From Liolophura sinensis (taxonomy: Eukaryota; Mollusca; Polyplacophora; Chitonida; Chitonidae): a DNA stretch of 64,000 nt. Below are positions 27,401 to 64,000 of the stretch, in pieces (the stretch's first letter is position 1; every line of letters begins with the position of its first letter). Where the stretch lies: the NCBI RefSeq assembly GCF_032854445.1, contig NC_088297.1, positions 25,783,915 through 25,847,914 of the forward strand. Reading direction: 5' to 3'. The translations under genes and the position numbers were made by a program. The notes beneath the pieces were generated by a model. The model searched no databases. It saw only the letters and a list, made by a program, of their open reading frames with translations, and was not told the origin of the DNA.

Positions 27401-29114
27401 CAAACATCTCTGTGCATAACTCACCAATGTGAAAATTTAACAAACTTTGAAGGTAAGTCACCTGTTTTTAAACCACAAATCTCTGTGCATAATTCACCTG
27501 TGTCAAAATATGACAAACTTTGAAGGTAAGTCACCTGTGTTCCAACCACAAATCTCTCTGCATAACTCAACTGTGTCAAAATATAACAAACTTTTAAGGT
27601 AAGTCATCTGTGTTCCAACCACAAATCTCTCTGCATAACTCACCACTGTCAAAATATGACAAATTTTTAAGGTAAGTCACCTGTGTTCCAGCCACAAATC
27701 TCTCTGCATAACTCACCAGTGTCAAAATATGACAAACTTTTAAGGTAAGTCACCTGTGTTCCAACCACAAATCTCTCTGCATAACTCACCAGTGTCAAAA
27801 TATGACAAACTTTTAAGGTAAGTCATCTGTGTTCCAACTACAAATCTCTCTGCATAACTCACCAGTGTCAAAACATAACAAACTTTGAAGGTAAGTCACC
27901 TGTGTTCCAACCACAAATCTCTCTGCATAACTCACCAGTGTCAAAATATGACAAATTTTTCAGGTGAGTCATCTGTGTTCCAACCACAAATCTCTCTGCA
28001 TAACTCACCAGTGTCAAAACATAACAAACTTTGAAGGTAAGTCACCTGTGTTCCAACCACAAATCTCTCTGCATAACTCACCAGTGTCAAAATATGACAA
28101 ATTTTTAAGGTAAGTCATCTGTGTTCCAACCACAAATCTCTCTGCATAACTCACCAGTGTCAAAATATAACAAACTTTTAAGGTAAGTCACCTGTGTTCC
28201 AACCACAAATCTCTCTGCATAACTCACCAATGTCAAAATATGACAAACTTTTAAGGTAAGTCACATGTGTCCCAACCAAACGTCTCTCTGCATAACTCGC
28301 CTGTGTTGAAATATAACAAGGCTAAAAAGGTACATGTAAGTCACCTCTGTTCCAACAAAAACAAAACTTTTCGAATAAGTCAGATGCCATGAGTGTGTCA
28401 AGAAATTTCAGGTAAACCTGCAATGTTATCTGAAATCAGGATATTAAAGTAAGAAGCCTGGGTAAATCGCCACATTGAAACTTAAGCCTTCTTCAGGATT
28501 AACATTCTCCAGGTTTTCATGTAACAGTAATAAGTTACGGGAGGTTTGGGGACCATAGAAAAGGACCAAAAATTTCACCATAGAAGTTTCACATTTTTAT
28601 GTTGATCGTAGGAAGTTGTTTTGAGGTTTGTTTAGAGAGTAGGATGATAGTCTACTGGAAAAATGTAAGTCTCATCACCAGAAGTAATATTTTACTGCCA
28701 GTACTCAAATTCTGTATAAGTTCGACTACAGACCTAGTGAATGTTTTCCAATATTAGAGGAATACTGTCTTCATGAGTATAGATTATTTGAAATTTCTTT
28801 GAAGTTCATAAGTGAAACTATGTGTGCAATACATTTAGTTTTTAAAATCATACGAGCTATATTTTAAAATTCTATCTAAAGTTTTCATCTAAAAATACGC
28901 TTTTGAGCCTGAAACTTATTCACTTTTTGTCAATGTTCTTTTGTTTTTATTTTTCACCGAGTCAGTTAATTTTGTTTCAACTAACATTGAAAACCAAGAG
29001 AATATGTTTCACTTTCAGTTTGTACTGGAGGAAATCCTGTTGGGCAACTTGGCGCAGTTTGAGCGCTGGCTCCGCACACGAAAACTTCCCATGGTATTAA
29101 TTGACGTCAAGTAA
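1204..29114 (+). CDS. Gene 1: unrecognised conserved-looking 15-exon gene (~676 aa)
   Basis: I do not recognise the family. Fifteen exons join in one frame with every intron GT..AG and every phase consistent: 1204-1336, 2317-2537, 2940-3017, 6717-6860, 7898-8169, 12490-12595, 15628-15710, 16950-17192, 18602-18724, 20347-20430, 21700-21807, 24133-24276, 25223-25343, 25948-26022 and 29019-29114. The ATG follows an in-frame TAG at 1174. The product has no signal peptide and no clear membrane segment. It has a basic N-terminal part, a charged helical stretch around residues 283-318 (RERRERVKLDQ...), a Pro/Thr-rich low-complexity segment around 360-420, and a mostly helical, charged C-terminal third (residues 500-676). 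It looks like an intracellular scaffold or coiled-coil type protein, but no catalytic motif is visible. The codon-level sense of the exons contrasts with the repeat-filled introns. The 3' end is uncertain: it may stop at 29114 or splice onward at 29101. Confidence 0.75.
1591..1843 (+). mobile_element. SINE family 1 copy in gene 1 intron 1
   Basis: CTCTGTGGCCTGGGGTTAG head, AATGACCCAGGAGCCTCTC, GAGTTCAAGTCCAGCTCATG (B-box region), AATGCTGGCCGCC, TTCTTGAGTACAGCATC and CAAATAAATAATT tail. Full length but diverged. Confidence 0.88.
2317..2537 (+). CDS. Gene 1 exon 2
   Basis: Acceptor CTGCAG ends at 2316; the donor after AAG is GTAGGA. Encodes a basic, Cys-containing stretch (RYVVHKVTCRTSDQL ... 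YNKTLSKK). Phase 1 in, phase 0 out. Confidence 0.75.
2940..3017 (+). CDS. Gene 1 exon 3
   Basis: Short Lys-rich exon (SKERPVKNKCKDD), phase 0 on both sides. The acceptor is CTCTAG at 2939 or, three bases later, CTAGCAG at 2942 (NAGCAG pair), which would add or drop one Gln. Donor is GTGAGT at 3018. Confidence 0.6.
3838..5287. repeat. Array A, 37-bp minisatellite in gene 1 intron 3
   Basis: About 39 head-to-tail copies of a 37-bp unit built on CCTCCTTTGTTTG, TACACCTGATACATGTAG and CACTAT. Variants alternate TACACC, CACACC and CATGCC. On the minus strand it reads open in several frames (QRRIVLHVSGVQTKED), a by-product of stop-free repeats rather than a gene. Confidence 0.95.
5350..6716. repeat. 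Array B, 35-bp minisatellite ending on the exon 4 splice acceptor
   Basis: About 40 copies of a unit of about 35 bp (CTCCATGTGGTATTTGTG then TCTATAATTTCAGTCTA). The last units are shorter (31-32 bp). Each unit carries ATAATTTCAG or GTAATTTCAG, matching the real acceptor of gene 1 exon 4 (TATAATTTCAG at 6716). The array runs directly into that exon, so dozens of acceptor look-alikes stand upstream of the true one. Confidence 0.95.
6717..6860 (+). CDS. Gene 1 exon 4
   Basis: 48 codons, phase 0 on both sides, encoding an acidic then mixed segment (PSTGPKPSQSEDEDITHLS ... QYHEANKLIM). The acceptor is the terminal TTTCAG of array B; the donor is GTATGA. The exon itself is not repeated. Confidence 0.85.
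7680..7870. repeat. ATT/TTAT-type microsatellite cluster in intron 4
   Basis: Interrupted runs of TTATTATTATTATT, GATGATGATG and TTATTTATTTATT just upstream of exon 5. It gives Tyr/Asp-rich spurious frames. Confidence 0.8.
7898..8169 (+). CDS. Gene 1 exon 5
   Basis: Largest exon of gene 1. Acceptor CCACAG at 7897. Encodes EMRGKRSRSDLQTPNMMAI ... RLMEIYE, rich in Ser/Thr and charged residues. Ends phase 2 (CG) at GTAAAC (8170). This junction sequence, GAACGGTAAACTCATTG, is the founder motif of array C. Confidence 0.85.
8170..9990. repeat. Array C, 37-bp minisatellite that copies the exon 5 donor
   Basis: About 49 copies of a 37-bp unit, GGTAAACTCATTGTGTGG then GGTTTGATAGAGAAGGAAC. It begins at the exon 5 splice donor, and the early units reproduce GAACGGTAAACTCATT or GAATGGTGAACTCATT. 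From about 9340 the units shift to a GATAAACACATTGGGTG variant with GGAGTAGGAAT, showing local homogenisation of subfamilies. All three minus-strand frames stay open for 120-234 codons because the unit lacks stops and 37 is not a multiple of 3. Confidence 0.95.
10020..11005. other. Unique intron 5 sequence between two arrays
   Basis: No exon or known element identified. A partial inverse echo is visible: ACTGTAAATGCCTTTTTATTTGCGTG at about 10020 and GCATGCGAATAAAAAGGCATTTACAGTG at about 10980 are near reverse complements. This segment of about 1 kb may therefore be a TIR-bounded non-autonomous element. Confidence 0.45.
11008..12120. repeat. Array D, ~52-bp minisatellite in intron 5
   Basis: About 21 copies built from GATTTTGGCTAGACTTTC, TGATAATGGTTACATGC and TTCTATTTTGGATGCAG. 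Each unit includes a pyrimidine-rich tract followed by GATGCAG, an acceptor-like context. Confidence 0.95.
12255..12365 (-). mobile_element. SINE family 1, 3' part
   Basis: Reverse-strand copy of the SINE tail (on the plus strand: TTATTTATTTGATTG, TTTTACGCCGTATTCAAGAA, then GGCGGGAGGAAACCGGG). Truncated before the tRNA-like head. Confidence 0.75.
12430..12484. repeat. TTA/TTATCA microsatellite abutting exon 6
   Basis: TTATTATTATTATTATCATTATCATT-type simple repeat occupying the last bases before the acceptor CAACAG of exon 6. It takes the place of a normal pyrimidine tract. Confidence 0.85.
12490..12595 (+). CDS. Gene 1 exon 6
   Basis: Phase 2 in, phase 0 out. Encodes a strongly charged then amphipathic helix (RERRERVKLDQMQKLEAIY ... 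FLRNK). Donor GTGAGA. Confidence 0.85.
12950..15275. repeat. Array E, ~65-bp minisatellite with higher-order structure
   Basis: About 34 units of about 65 bp: CATCTCATGACAGCTTGTAC, CACCTTCTCAACCAATAGCC, then AGTACAATGGCATGTCACCA. Most units carry ACCAATAG, a CCAAT-box-like core. A block of about six units with shared private variants (CCAGTAATATAGC, CCAGTCCAATAGG, CCAGTGCAATAGC) near 13840-14230 recurs at about 14330-14740, so segmental duplication acted on top of unit amplification. Confidence 0.95.
15300..15465 (-). mobile_element. SINE family 1, 5'-truncated copy
   Basis: Reverse-strand copy with a TTATTTATTTATTTAT tail, TTTATGCCGTACTCAAGAG, GTGGGAGGACACC and CCATCCACAGGTTGCTGAC. It directly follows array E. 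Confidence 0.85.
15628..15710 (+). CDS. Gene 1 exon 7
   Basis: Acceptor TCTGCAG, donor GTGAGT, phase 0 in and 2 out. Encodes TPLSRELLAVLKKEHPCDRD and on to SRLASG. Confidence 0.85.
16262..16425 (+). mobile_element. SINE family 1, 5'-truncated copy
   Basis: Plus-strand copy from GGGAAGGTATGGCAGCAACC through the CGGTTTCCTCC block, GTGAAATATTCTTGAGGAC and CCAATCAAATAAATAAAT. Confidence 0.8.
16950..17192 (+). CDS. Gene 1 exon 8
   Basis: 81 codons, phase 2 on both sides. Acceptor TTTTGTCAG, donor GTAAGT. Encodes a Pro/Thr/Ser-rich segment (RYSTNHPASVSTDTL ... GPNPDLRPAGLTPVPVAHT) that is probably disordered, followed by a short hydrophobic patch (IGLLGAASMW). Confidence 0.85.
17193..18601. other. 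Gene 1 intron 8, mostly unique
   Basis: No tandem array. At about 17870-18290 a segment ends in CCATAAATAAAGCTATTATTATTATT, which resembles the 3' end of a retroposed element with a simple-repeat tail. The family was not identified. A shorter related stretch follows at about 18440-18560: both contain GTGTTTCCTC/GTTTGTGGC, then CTGATCAGATTTTGTT. Confidence 0.4.
18602..18724 (+). CDS. Gene 1 exon 9
   Basis: 41 codons, phase 2 on both sides. Acceptor TTTTTAACAG, donor GTACAG (18725). Encodes RKVTVDTVETWEDLVYTPDK and on to FLGAMTKR. The last ~53 bases are the founder of array F. Confidence 0.85.
18725..19090. repeat. Array F, 88-bp repeat of exon 9 tail plus donor
   Basis: Four extra copies in exact 88-bp steps. 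Each holds about 35 bp of intron start and about 53 bp of exon 9 end (CTCTCCAAGCTACAGATAAC through CCATGACTAAAAG), followed again by GTACAGTCAG. Donor copies fall at 18813, 18901, 18989 and 19077. Reading through the true donor meets TAA at 18807, so use of a downstream donor would truncate the protein. Confidence 0.95.
19250..20315. repeat. Array G, 21-bp minisatellite in intron 9
   Basis: About 50 copies of ACTGACTGCCATATTGTGTAC, with interspersed TTGTTTAAACTGACTGCC variants. Open frames on both strands (for example HNMAVSVHNMAV) follow from the unit being 21 bp (7 codons) without stops. Confidence 0.95.
20347..20430 (+). CDS. Gene 1 exon 10
   Basis: 28 codons, phase 2 on both sides. Acceptor TTCTGTCAG, donor GTAGGT. 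Encodes RIPESDERKLPLWQIVANEK and on to SPQKR. Confidence 0.85.
20519..20766 (+). mobile_element. SINE family 1, full-length reference copy
   Basis: Best-preserved copy in the window. A tRNA-like head has an A-box-like TGGCTCAGTCAGTTAAAGCG and a B-box-like GAGTTCAAGTCC. A conserved middle follows (GCTGGCTTCCTCTC, GCAACCTGCGGATGGTCG, ATAATGCTGGCCGCCG), then a tail with GTGAAATATTCTTGAGTACG, GCGTAAAACACCAATCAAAT and (AAATA)n. About 248 bp, non-coding; it would depend on a LINE partner for movement. Confidence 0.9.
20885..21445. repeat. Array H, ~34-bp minisatellite in intron 10
   Basis: About 16 copies of CATATCAGATGTCAATTCCC then CACTTTGTGTGACT. Confidence 0.95.
21700..21807 (+). CDS. Gene 1 exon 11
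   Basis: 36 codons, phase 2 on both sides. Acceptor ATTTCAAG, donor GTATGA (21808). Encodes RSREPQARLKQFEEDYLSLK and on to NRTELYKLDR, a charged helix. Its final ~32 bases recur through array I. Confidence 0.85.
21808..22640. repeat. Array I, 82-88-bp repeat of exon 11 tail plus donor
   Basis: About ten degenerating copies. Each holds AGAAAACAGAACTGAGCTC, TACAAACTGGACAG and the donor GTATGATGTGTTTATTTAC, followed by a G-rich spacer. The first extra donors are at 21890, 21977 and 22065. The copies decay with distance from the exon, which is consistent with outward growth from the junction. Confidence 0.93.
22895..23905. repeat. Array J, 72-bp minisatellite with open frame
   Basis: About 14 copies of a 72-bp unit (TCAAGAATCCTTCACTTGG, TAGTCACGTGTATGGATGG, AGGAAACCAGAGAGATTGGG, GACAATAGGGATAG). 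Because 72 is a multiple of 3, the plus frame is open for 379 codons from 22823 (24-residue repeat with NPSLGSHVYGW and KPERLGTIG). Most units contain the palindrome CACGTG. No splice sites tie it to gene 1, and the unit varies as freely at first and second codon positions as at third, so I treat it as intronic DNA. Confidence 0.9.
24133..24276 (+). CDS. Gene 1 exon 12
   Basis: 48 codons, phase 2 on both sides. Acceptor CTTTCAG, donor GTCAGT. Encodes ERLALFEFKFNVLEKLPRLY ... MEIQPSEW, an aromatic and basic helical segment. Confidence 0.85.
24640..24925. repeat. Array K, 27-bp minisatellite in intron 12
   Basis: About ten copies of GGCACTACATGTAAATTTATTACTGTG. The first unit reads CACTACAGGTAAGTTTATT, which is a good donor consensus, although it is not next to an exon. 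Confidence 0.95.
25223..25343 (+). CDS. Gene 1 exon 13
   Basis: Phase 2 in, 0 out. Acceptor GAATTTAG, donor GTAATG. Encodes FQKLKEDTEAACPNDEDIQN ... DSKTVLQAK. Confidence 0.85.
25485..25715 (+). mobile_element. SINE family 1 copy
   Basis: Nearly complete but diverged copy, from CATGGCGCAATGACCCAG through GTTAGTTCAAGTCTAGC to ACACCAATCAAATAAATAG. Confidence 0.85.
25948..26022 (+). CDS. Gene 1 exon 14
   Basis: 25 codons, phase 0 on both sides. Acceptor ATTTTAG, donor GTGAGT (26023). Encodes AKLCMLMMSLPAYEICRVTV and on to QQAFR, a hydrophobic helix. The exon end ACAGGCTTTCAGG seeds array L. Confidence 0.85.
26023..26940. repeat. Array L, ~37-bp degenerate repeat of the exon 14 donor
   Basis: About 24 degenerate units of GTGAGTCAAATGTGAGGTGA then TGGTACAAGCTTTCAGG. 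It starts exactly at the exon 14 donor and carries CAGGGTAAGTC or CAGGGTGAGTC in many copies. Confidence 0.93.
26941..28340. repeat. Array M, 73-bp minisatellite with a donor in each unit
   Basis: About 19 units: AAATCTCTCTGCATAACTCA, CCAGTGTCAAAATATGACAA, ACTTTTAAGGTAAGTCACCT, GTGTTCCAACCAC. Nearly all units contain AAGGTAAGT, a strong 5' splice-site consensus. It follows array L without a gap and may be a rearranged descendant of it. Confidence 0.95.
29019..29114 (+). CDS. Gene 1 exon 15 (likely terminal)
   Basis: Acceptor TTTCAG, phase 0. Encodes FVLEEILLGNLAQFERWLRT then RKLPM and, if read through, VLIDVK and TAA at 29112. The alternative is splicing after ATG at 29100 (weak donor GTATTA) to a 30-bp candidate exon at 29428-29457. 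No clear AATAAA signal follows within 300 bp, so the end is uncertain. Confidence 0.7.
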   Translation, partial: FVLEEILLGNLAQFERWLRTRKLPMVLIDVK

Positions 29115-30037
29115 ACTCGCTCCATGCTCATATAAACACACTTCTTTTTTCTCCTGTCTGCGTTTTAATATTTTTTCACAGCTCAACTTTTTTAAATTCC
29201 AGTTGTTACCTGTGAAAATGTGCAATATATACTACATGTAAACTCCCATAAATTTTAGCAATTCTCTTTGCAGAGAAAACTTGGCAATATACAAAACTAT
29301 TTCTTCTTTTAAATGTGGTGCTACTTTCTCACGTGACATTTACTGTATATTATGAATTTGTGTTTTTCGAATACATGTAATAACTAAATCTTGTGTTATT
29401 TTGTTTCTGACATTTACTGTGAAAGCCTTGGGCAGACCTGAAATACTCGTTACAGGTAAATACAACACTTAACTTCATGTAAGATAACATATTGCTGACA
29501 GCCAAACAATTGTGCTGCTATTTTAAACGTCATCTACTGATATATGTCTGTATTCCCCGGTGTTTCCCATGGACCATTCATTCCTCACCCAAGTGCTATA
29601 TTTACAAACATGGCCGAAGACTTTGAGTGGCCTGGTTAATGGTTCACTTTGACAAGCTCTCATATTCATTTTTCTCCACCTGCAATTGAAAATGGCTTCC
29701 CTTTGCGGTGTTCTATAAACTTAGAGAGCGTTCTTGAAGAAACAAAAAAGATAGCATCGCACAGAGGAATGGACGTGTAAAGTTGAGCGGAGGAGACCCC
29801 AGGTCTTTGGATTCGAAACATTGACTTTGTCTTCTAGGCAACGAAAACAGCATACAGATATAAACATAGGCTTGCATGCCATGTTCGTTAGTCTAGATCC
29901 GTGTGCCTTTCTTGGGATCCATAGAACACCCCGATATAACACATGCAAGACTTGAAGATGTATATATATTTTTTGTTTCTTTGATTATTGTTGGTTTTAC
30001 GAAACATTCAATAATATTTAGGTGGAACTCGGTAAAT

Positions 30038-30180
30038 CCCAGGCTGTCAGCAACCTGCGGATGGTCGCGGGTTTCCCCCTTGCAGGCTTTGCCTGGTTAC
30101 CTACCATCATAATGCTGGCCATCGTCGTATAAGTGAAATATTCTTGAACACGGCGTAAAACACCAACTAAATAAATAGAT
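30038..30180 (+). mobile_element. SINE family 1, 5'-truncated copy
   Basis: Begins in GTCAGCAACCTGCGGATGG and runs through GTGAAATATTCTTGAACACG to CACCAACTAAATAAATAG. Confidence 0.85.
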
Positions 30181-31294
30181 AAGCATTATTTCAGCCCGGC
30201 GATATCTCGATTGACGACATACTCTGGTAATACGCCAGTGCCGATGTCTACATATATATTGTGATGTCTCGCTGGAATGCCACGTCGAAAACATTTTTTA
30301 AGTTTATTGATATCGAACCGCATTTTTTAACCAGAGTCAACATAAGGCAGATGATAGGATAATTGTCAATATCAGTCAAAATAAGATTACAATTTACTTT
30401 CAGTATTTATTACCAAAGATGAATTCCTGTCTTGCTTTTTTCGGGTTCAAGTTCGGACAGGTTTCTGTGTGACAGTCTTTGTGTCAACGACCTCTGTTGT
30501 CCTCCTTGACTGAAGGGATTTTATGTGAAGAATGTCCCTACCCTCAGCCCCAGGGTTGATGATATTACGAGGAGAACTTTAATGCACGAGATAACAAGTG
30601 TATGAATGTAGAGATGTTCCCTTGGGATAATTGTGTATCTGTTTTCTAAGCGAATACTGAGTGTATTTCTCTGGCTAGACTTACGAATATGAATACTTAA
30701 AATAGTAAGTATGATGGTAACAAACAAATCAAAACATTAATTATCACCATAATTAAAAAATTAAGGCGGATAAATTGCATTCATAGTTGTCCTTAAACAT
30801 GTTAAAAGTTCTCTACACAAAATCAACCAGTGTAATTTCCGTGTACGCACTCGACGACATATGGATACCATTTATCTAATGAATTCAGACAGAATTAGTG
30901 TCAAAGGTGTATATATGGTGCAATACCTACTCAGGGGATGGGTTTAGAGGGTCAGGTGTTTTGTGGTTTGTTTTCCGGTACCTGTTCATGATGACCCTGA
31001 AAGTCTTAACGTCAGTGGTGAAACACCTCGTTCAGTGCACCAGTCCCTAAATACTGACAATTTTACGAATGATAAGCTGTTCAACGTCACGAAGATATTC
31101 GTTGAATTACTTTGTGTTTGGTCTTAAACGTTCTTGAGTGCAGAGATTTTCCAAGCGGTCGCTAAATTCAGCGTACCAGTATTTAGCGTATACCAGTATT
31201 ATGTCTTAGAAAAAATACAATAATTTTGTTGTGTTTTATTTCCCCCAGACACTATTATAATGAAGGTAGTTACAAGGAGATCATATATAAGATC

Positions 31295-31296
<2 letters not shown>

Positions 31297-31327
<31 letters not shown>
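31297..31327. repeat. (AT)n microsatellite
   Basis: Uninterrupted alternating AT of about 31 bases in the intergenic spacer. Confidence 0.95.
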
Positions 31328-31332
<5 letters not shown>

Positions 31333-32573
31333 CTCATATTCACACCGTTACAATTATTGATACACGTGGCAAAAACATAGTAAGCATTGTAGACATAGTG
31401 AGCTTTGGTGGTTTGGTGGTTAAAACTCCTCTCCTTTTAATCCCTAGCGCAAACCTGGTCTTATACCTGGAATTTGTAGATTCCTAGGCTCGCACTGTGC
31501 GTTATATGGGCCTATGATCAAAAAAAAAGAAGTGGTCGACAAGTCTCCTAGTAGAGTAGACATATAGATTTACGTCACACGTGGAAAGGTGCATCAGTAT
31601 AATGCTGATGGTTTATCACAGGCATTCCGATTGCCACCACCCACCCCTTGCCCAAAAATTCTGTTGTATAAAAAATGAAAAATTCTCGCGTTAAACAACA
31701 ATCAAAGGAAAAAATAAATAACCTACTCTTCCGTCAAAGACTGAGAGAAAGCCTGATTTTCTTCAAGATAACCGTCTAATTTGGTTGAAACATACACAGG
31801 CGTAGGCCTAATTAATGCATTTCGTAAGATCGAAAATTAGTACATTCACTTTAAGCGGGCTAAAACCGAGATTCAAAGGTGATATTAATTATTTCTGGTT
31901 TTATTTAAGAGGGAAGAACAGAAATTTTACAGATACAAGATACAACAGTTAGTTTTGACTGGTTGTAATTATATTACACGCGGCTGTTTGTTCATGGACC
32001 CAGATGACCGTTCATTATGTTTTCTTCTGCGTGTTGTCTCCTGCACAGAGGATATATTTTCAATACTGTGAACGTTATCTGTCATCTTCAACACCACTGT
32101 GCGGAGAATGCTACTGTAGTGGTGAAATATCGAAACCAGGTCGAGTACCGTACTCACCCGTAAAACACCCCATCACAGAGCTAAAATTATCCCATTAAAA
32201 GCCCCAAAATGTGAACAGCTTTCATAAAACCGGGCTCTGAATTTATTTAAAATTATGTTAATGACGTGTTTTAGCCATCCTGTGAACTCGTATTAGAATT
32301 GAGATGGATTTTCGATTTTGTATATTTTTGGCGTATTTATGTCTTCCACGGCTGATAAGAAAAACATGTGGTATGCATAAGACAGGTAAGCTTGTGTAGT
32401 AAGTAAAGGTTTGTATACAATCTCGCTAGCCCATGTTTGTCAGCATAGAAATGCTCCGGTTACGCACTCGGTGATACATGTACGGCTGTCCACTATAGAC
32501 GAAGGAGAATCGTTACTGACATCCAGTGATCATTATACCCAGGAATCTCGATGATCAACAGCATAGACCAGCC

Positions 32574-63350
<30,777 letters not shown>

Positions 63351-64000
63351 GTAGGCTACAGAATCAGTCTGAGTACTTTGAGTTTCTGATATGTTACATT
63401 TAACATCATGGAATGTTGTTTTCCCTCATTCTATCTAAGCCATGATGCTAGAGTTTTAAGTATTTGTATTCATATACAGTTAGAATAAAACCATAACTTA
63501 ACCTTAATCGAATTGCACCGGTTACGTGTAACCATTTAAAAACCAACACGCACCTCTTTTCTATTATGTCCAGCAACAGCCCCACGTTTGAAATGTAGCC
63601 TTTCTATTTCATAGTCAAGTAACGTTCCTGTATTAAACAGCCTGCCGTTGCTAGACAATAAACCTCAGATACCCAATTAATAAGCCTCCCTCGGTGACAA
63701 TAAAAGGAGCCTCTTAGTACAGTAGGCAAGAGCTAGATTTTTATTTCTAACCATGAGGCTCAGCTGTGATACCGTCTCAGGTTATGTCTGTCTCAAGACT
63801 GGACGGATCCTGAAATCTCGTGCCTGGACGGGGCGCCAGATTCATGTCTTTGTATCTTATCTGGTGAGTGGACGTGGCGTCAGATTTCGTCACTTGTGGC
63901 GCGGTAAGTCTTGTGACTTTGGAACAGTACATGTATGTTTAAATTTGTCCGTGTACAAATAGATGTCGACACAAAAGATGTTCGTCGGTAATGTAACTAA
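63351..64000 (+). other. Intron 22 of gene 2, continues past the window
   Basis: No exon recognised. The short frame at 63753-63962 shows no ABCC similarity. A palindromic CACCGGTTACGTGTAACC at 63526 has a relative at 59050 (CACCGGTTACGCGTGACC). Confidence 0.6.

Larger units (their letters stand above)
29115..32573. other. Spacer between gene 1 and gene 2
   Basis: No gene seen. It holds a SINE at 30038-30180, an (AT)n run at 31297-31327, possible SINE-derived fragments around 31390-31660, and at 29428-29457 a short CCTTGGGCAGACC...TTACAG block followed by GTAAAT that could be a further exon of gene 1. The promoter and 5' UTR of gene 2 should lie in the last few hundred bases. Confidence 0.5.

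Noticed and set aside
3838-28340. CRISPR-like direct repeats with a 34-38-bp period
   Set aside because: Units are contiguous with no variable spacers, and the context is eukaryotic introns.

Overview
This window is animal nuclear DNA. It holds two plus-strand, intron-rich protein-coding genes whose exons are bounded by GT..AG sites with matching phases, tRNA-derived SINE copies, and a very heavy load of intronic tandem repeats. The long-form ABCC (MRP) transporter, the SINE tail ending in (AATA)n, the fossil reverse transcriptase and the frequent TACATGTA-type palindromes suggest a lophotrochozoan invertebrate (mollusc, brachiopod or relative). That taxonomic placement is inference. No bacterial operons, CRISPR arrays, rRNA or functional tRNA genes were seen.

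Layout. 1-1203: upstream flank, no gene seen. 1204-29114: gene 1, fifteen exons rebuilt by splice-phase matching, about 676 codons, encoding a soluble, charged, largely helical protein that I do not recognise. Eight of its fourteen introns carry minisatellites. 29115-32573: spacer with a SINE, microsatellites and one possible extra exon of gene 1. 32574 to beyond 64000: gene 2, an ABCC1/MRP1-like full-length ABC exporter. Twenty-two exons (1143 codons) are in the window: TMD0, L0, TMD1, complete NBD1, linker and the first part of TMD2. The rest of TMD2 and NBD2 lie past the right edge.

Repeats. About 22 main tandem arrays cover roughly 24 kb, a little over a third of the window by my boundaries. 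The most striking pattern is that many arrays begin exactly at an exon-intron junction and copy it. The repeat unit contains the exon tail plus the 5' splice site (35811, 18725, 21808, 8170, 26023), the 3' splice site (5350-6716), or a whole exon with both sites (the Walker A exon, 49459-49863). Gene 2 exon 4 is therefore followed by about 40 near-consensus GTGAGT donors in a row. The other notable array is a 5-kb block of 38-bp units (53470-58545) in the intron after NBD1; nearly every unit contains TGACCT, the nuclear-receptor half-site on the opposite strand.

Dispersed elements. There is a tRNA-like SINE family (at least a dozen copies in both orientations), a second SINE-like family sharing its tail, an unnamed dispersed family of about 0.5 kb in gene 2 introns, a 488-bp TA-flanked MITE with 24-bp perfect terminal inverted repeats, and a decayed reverse transcriptase. 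The two genes show no evident functional link; they are simply head-to-tail neighbours.
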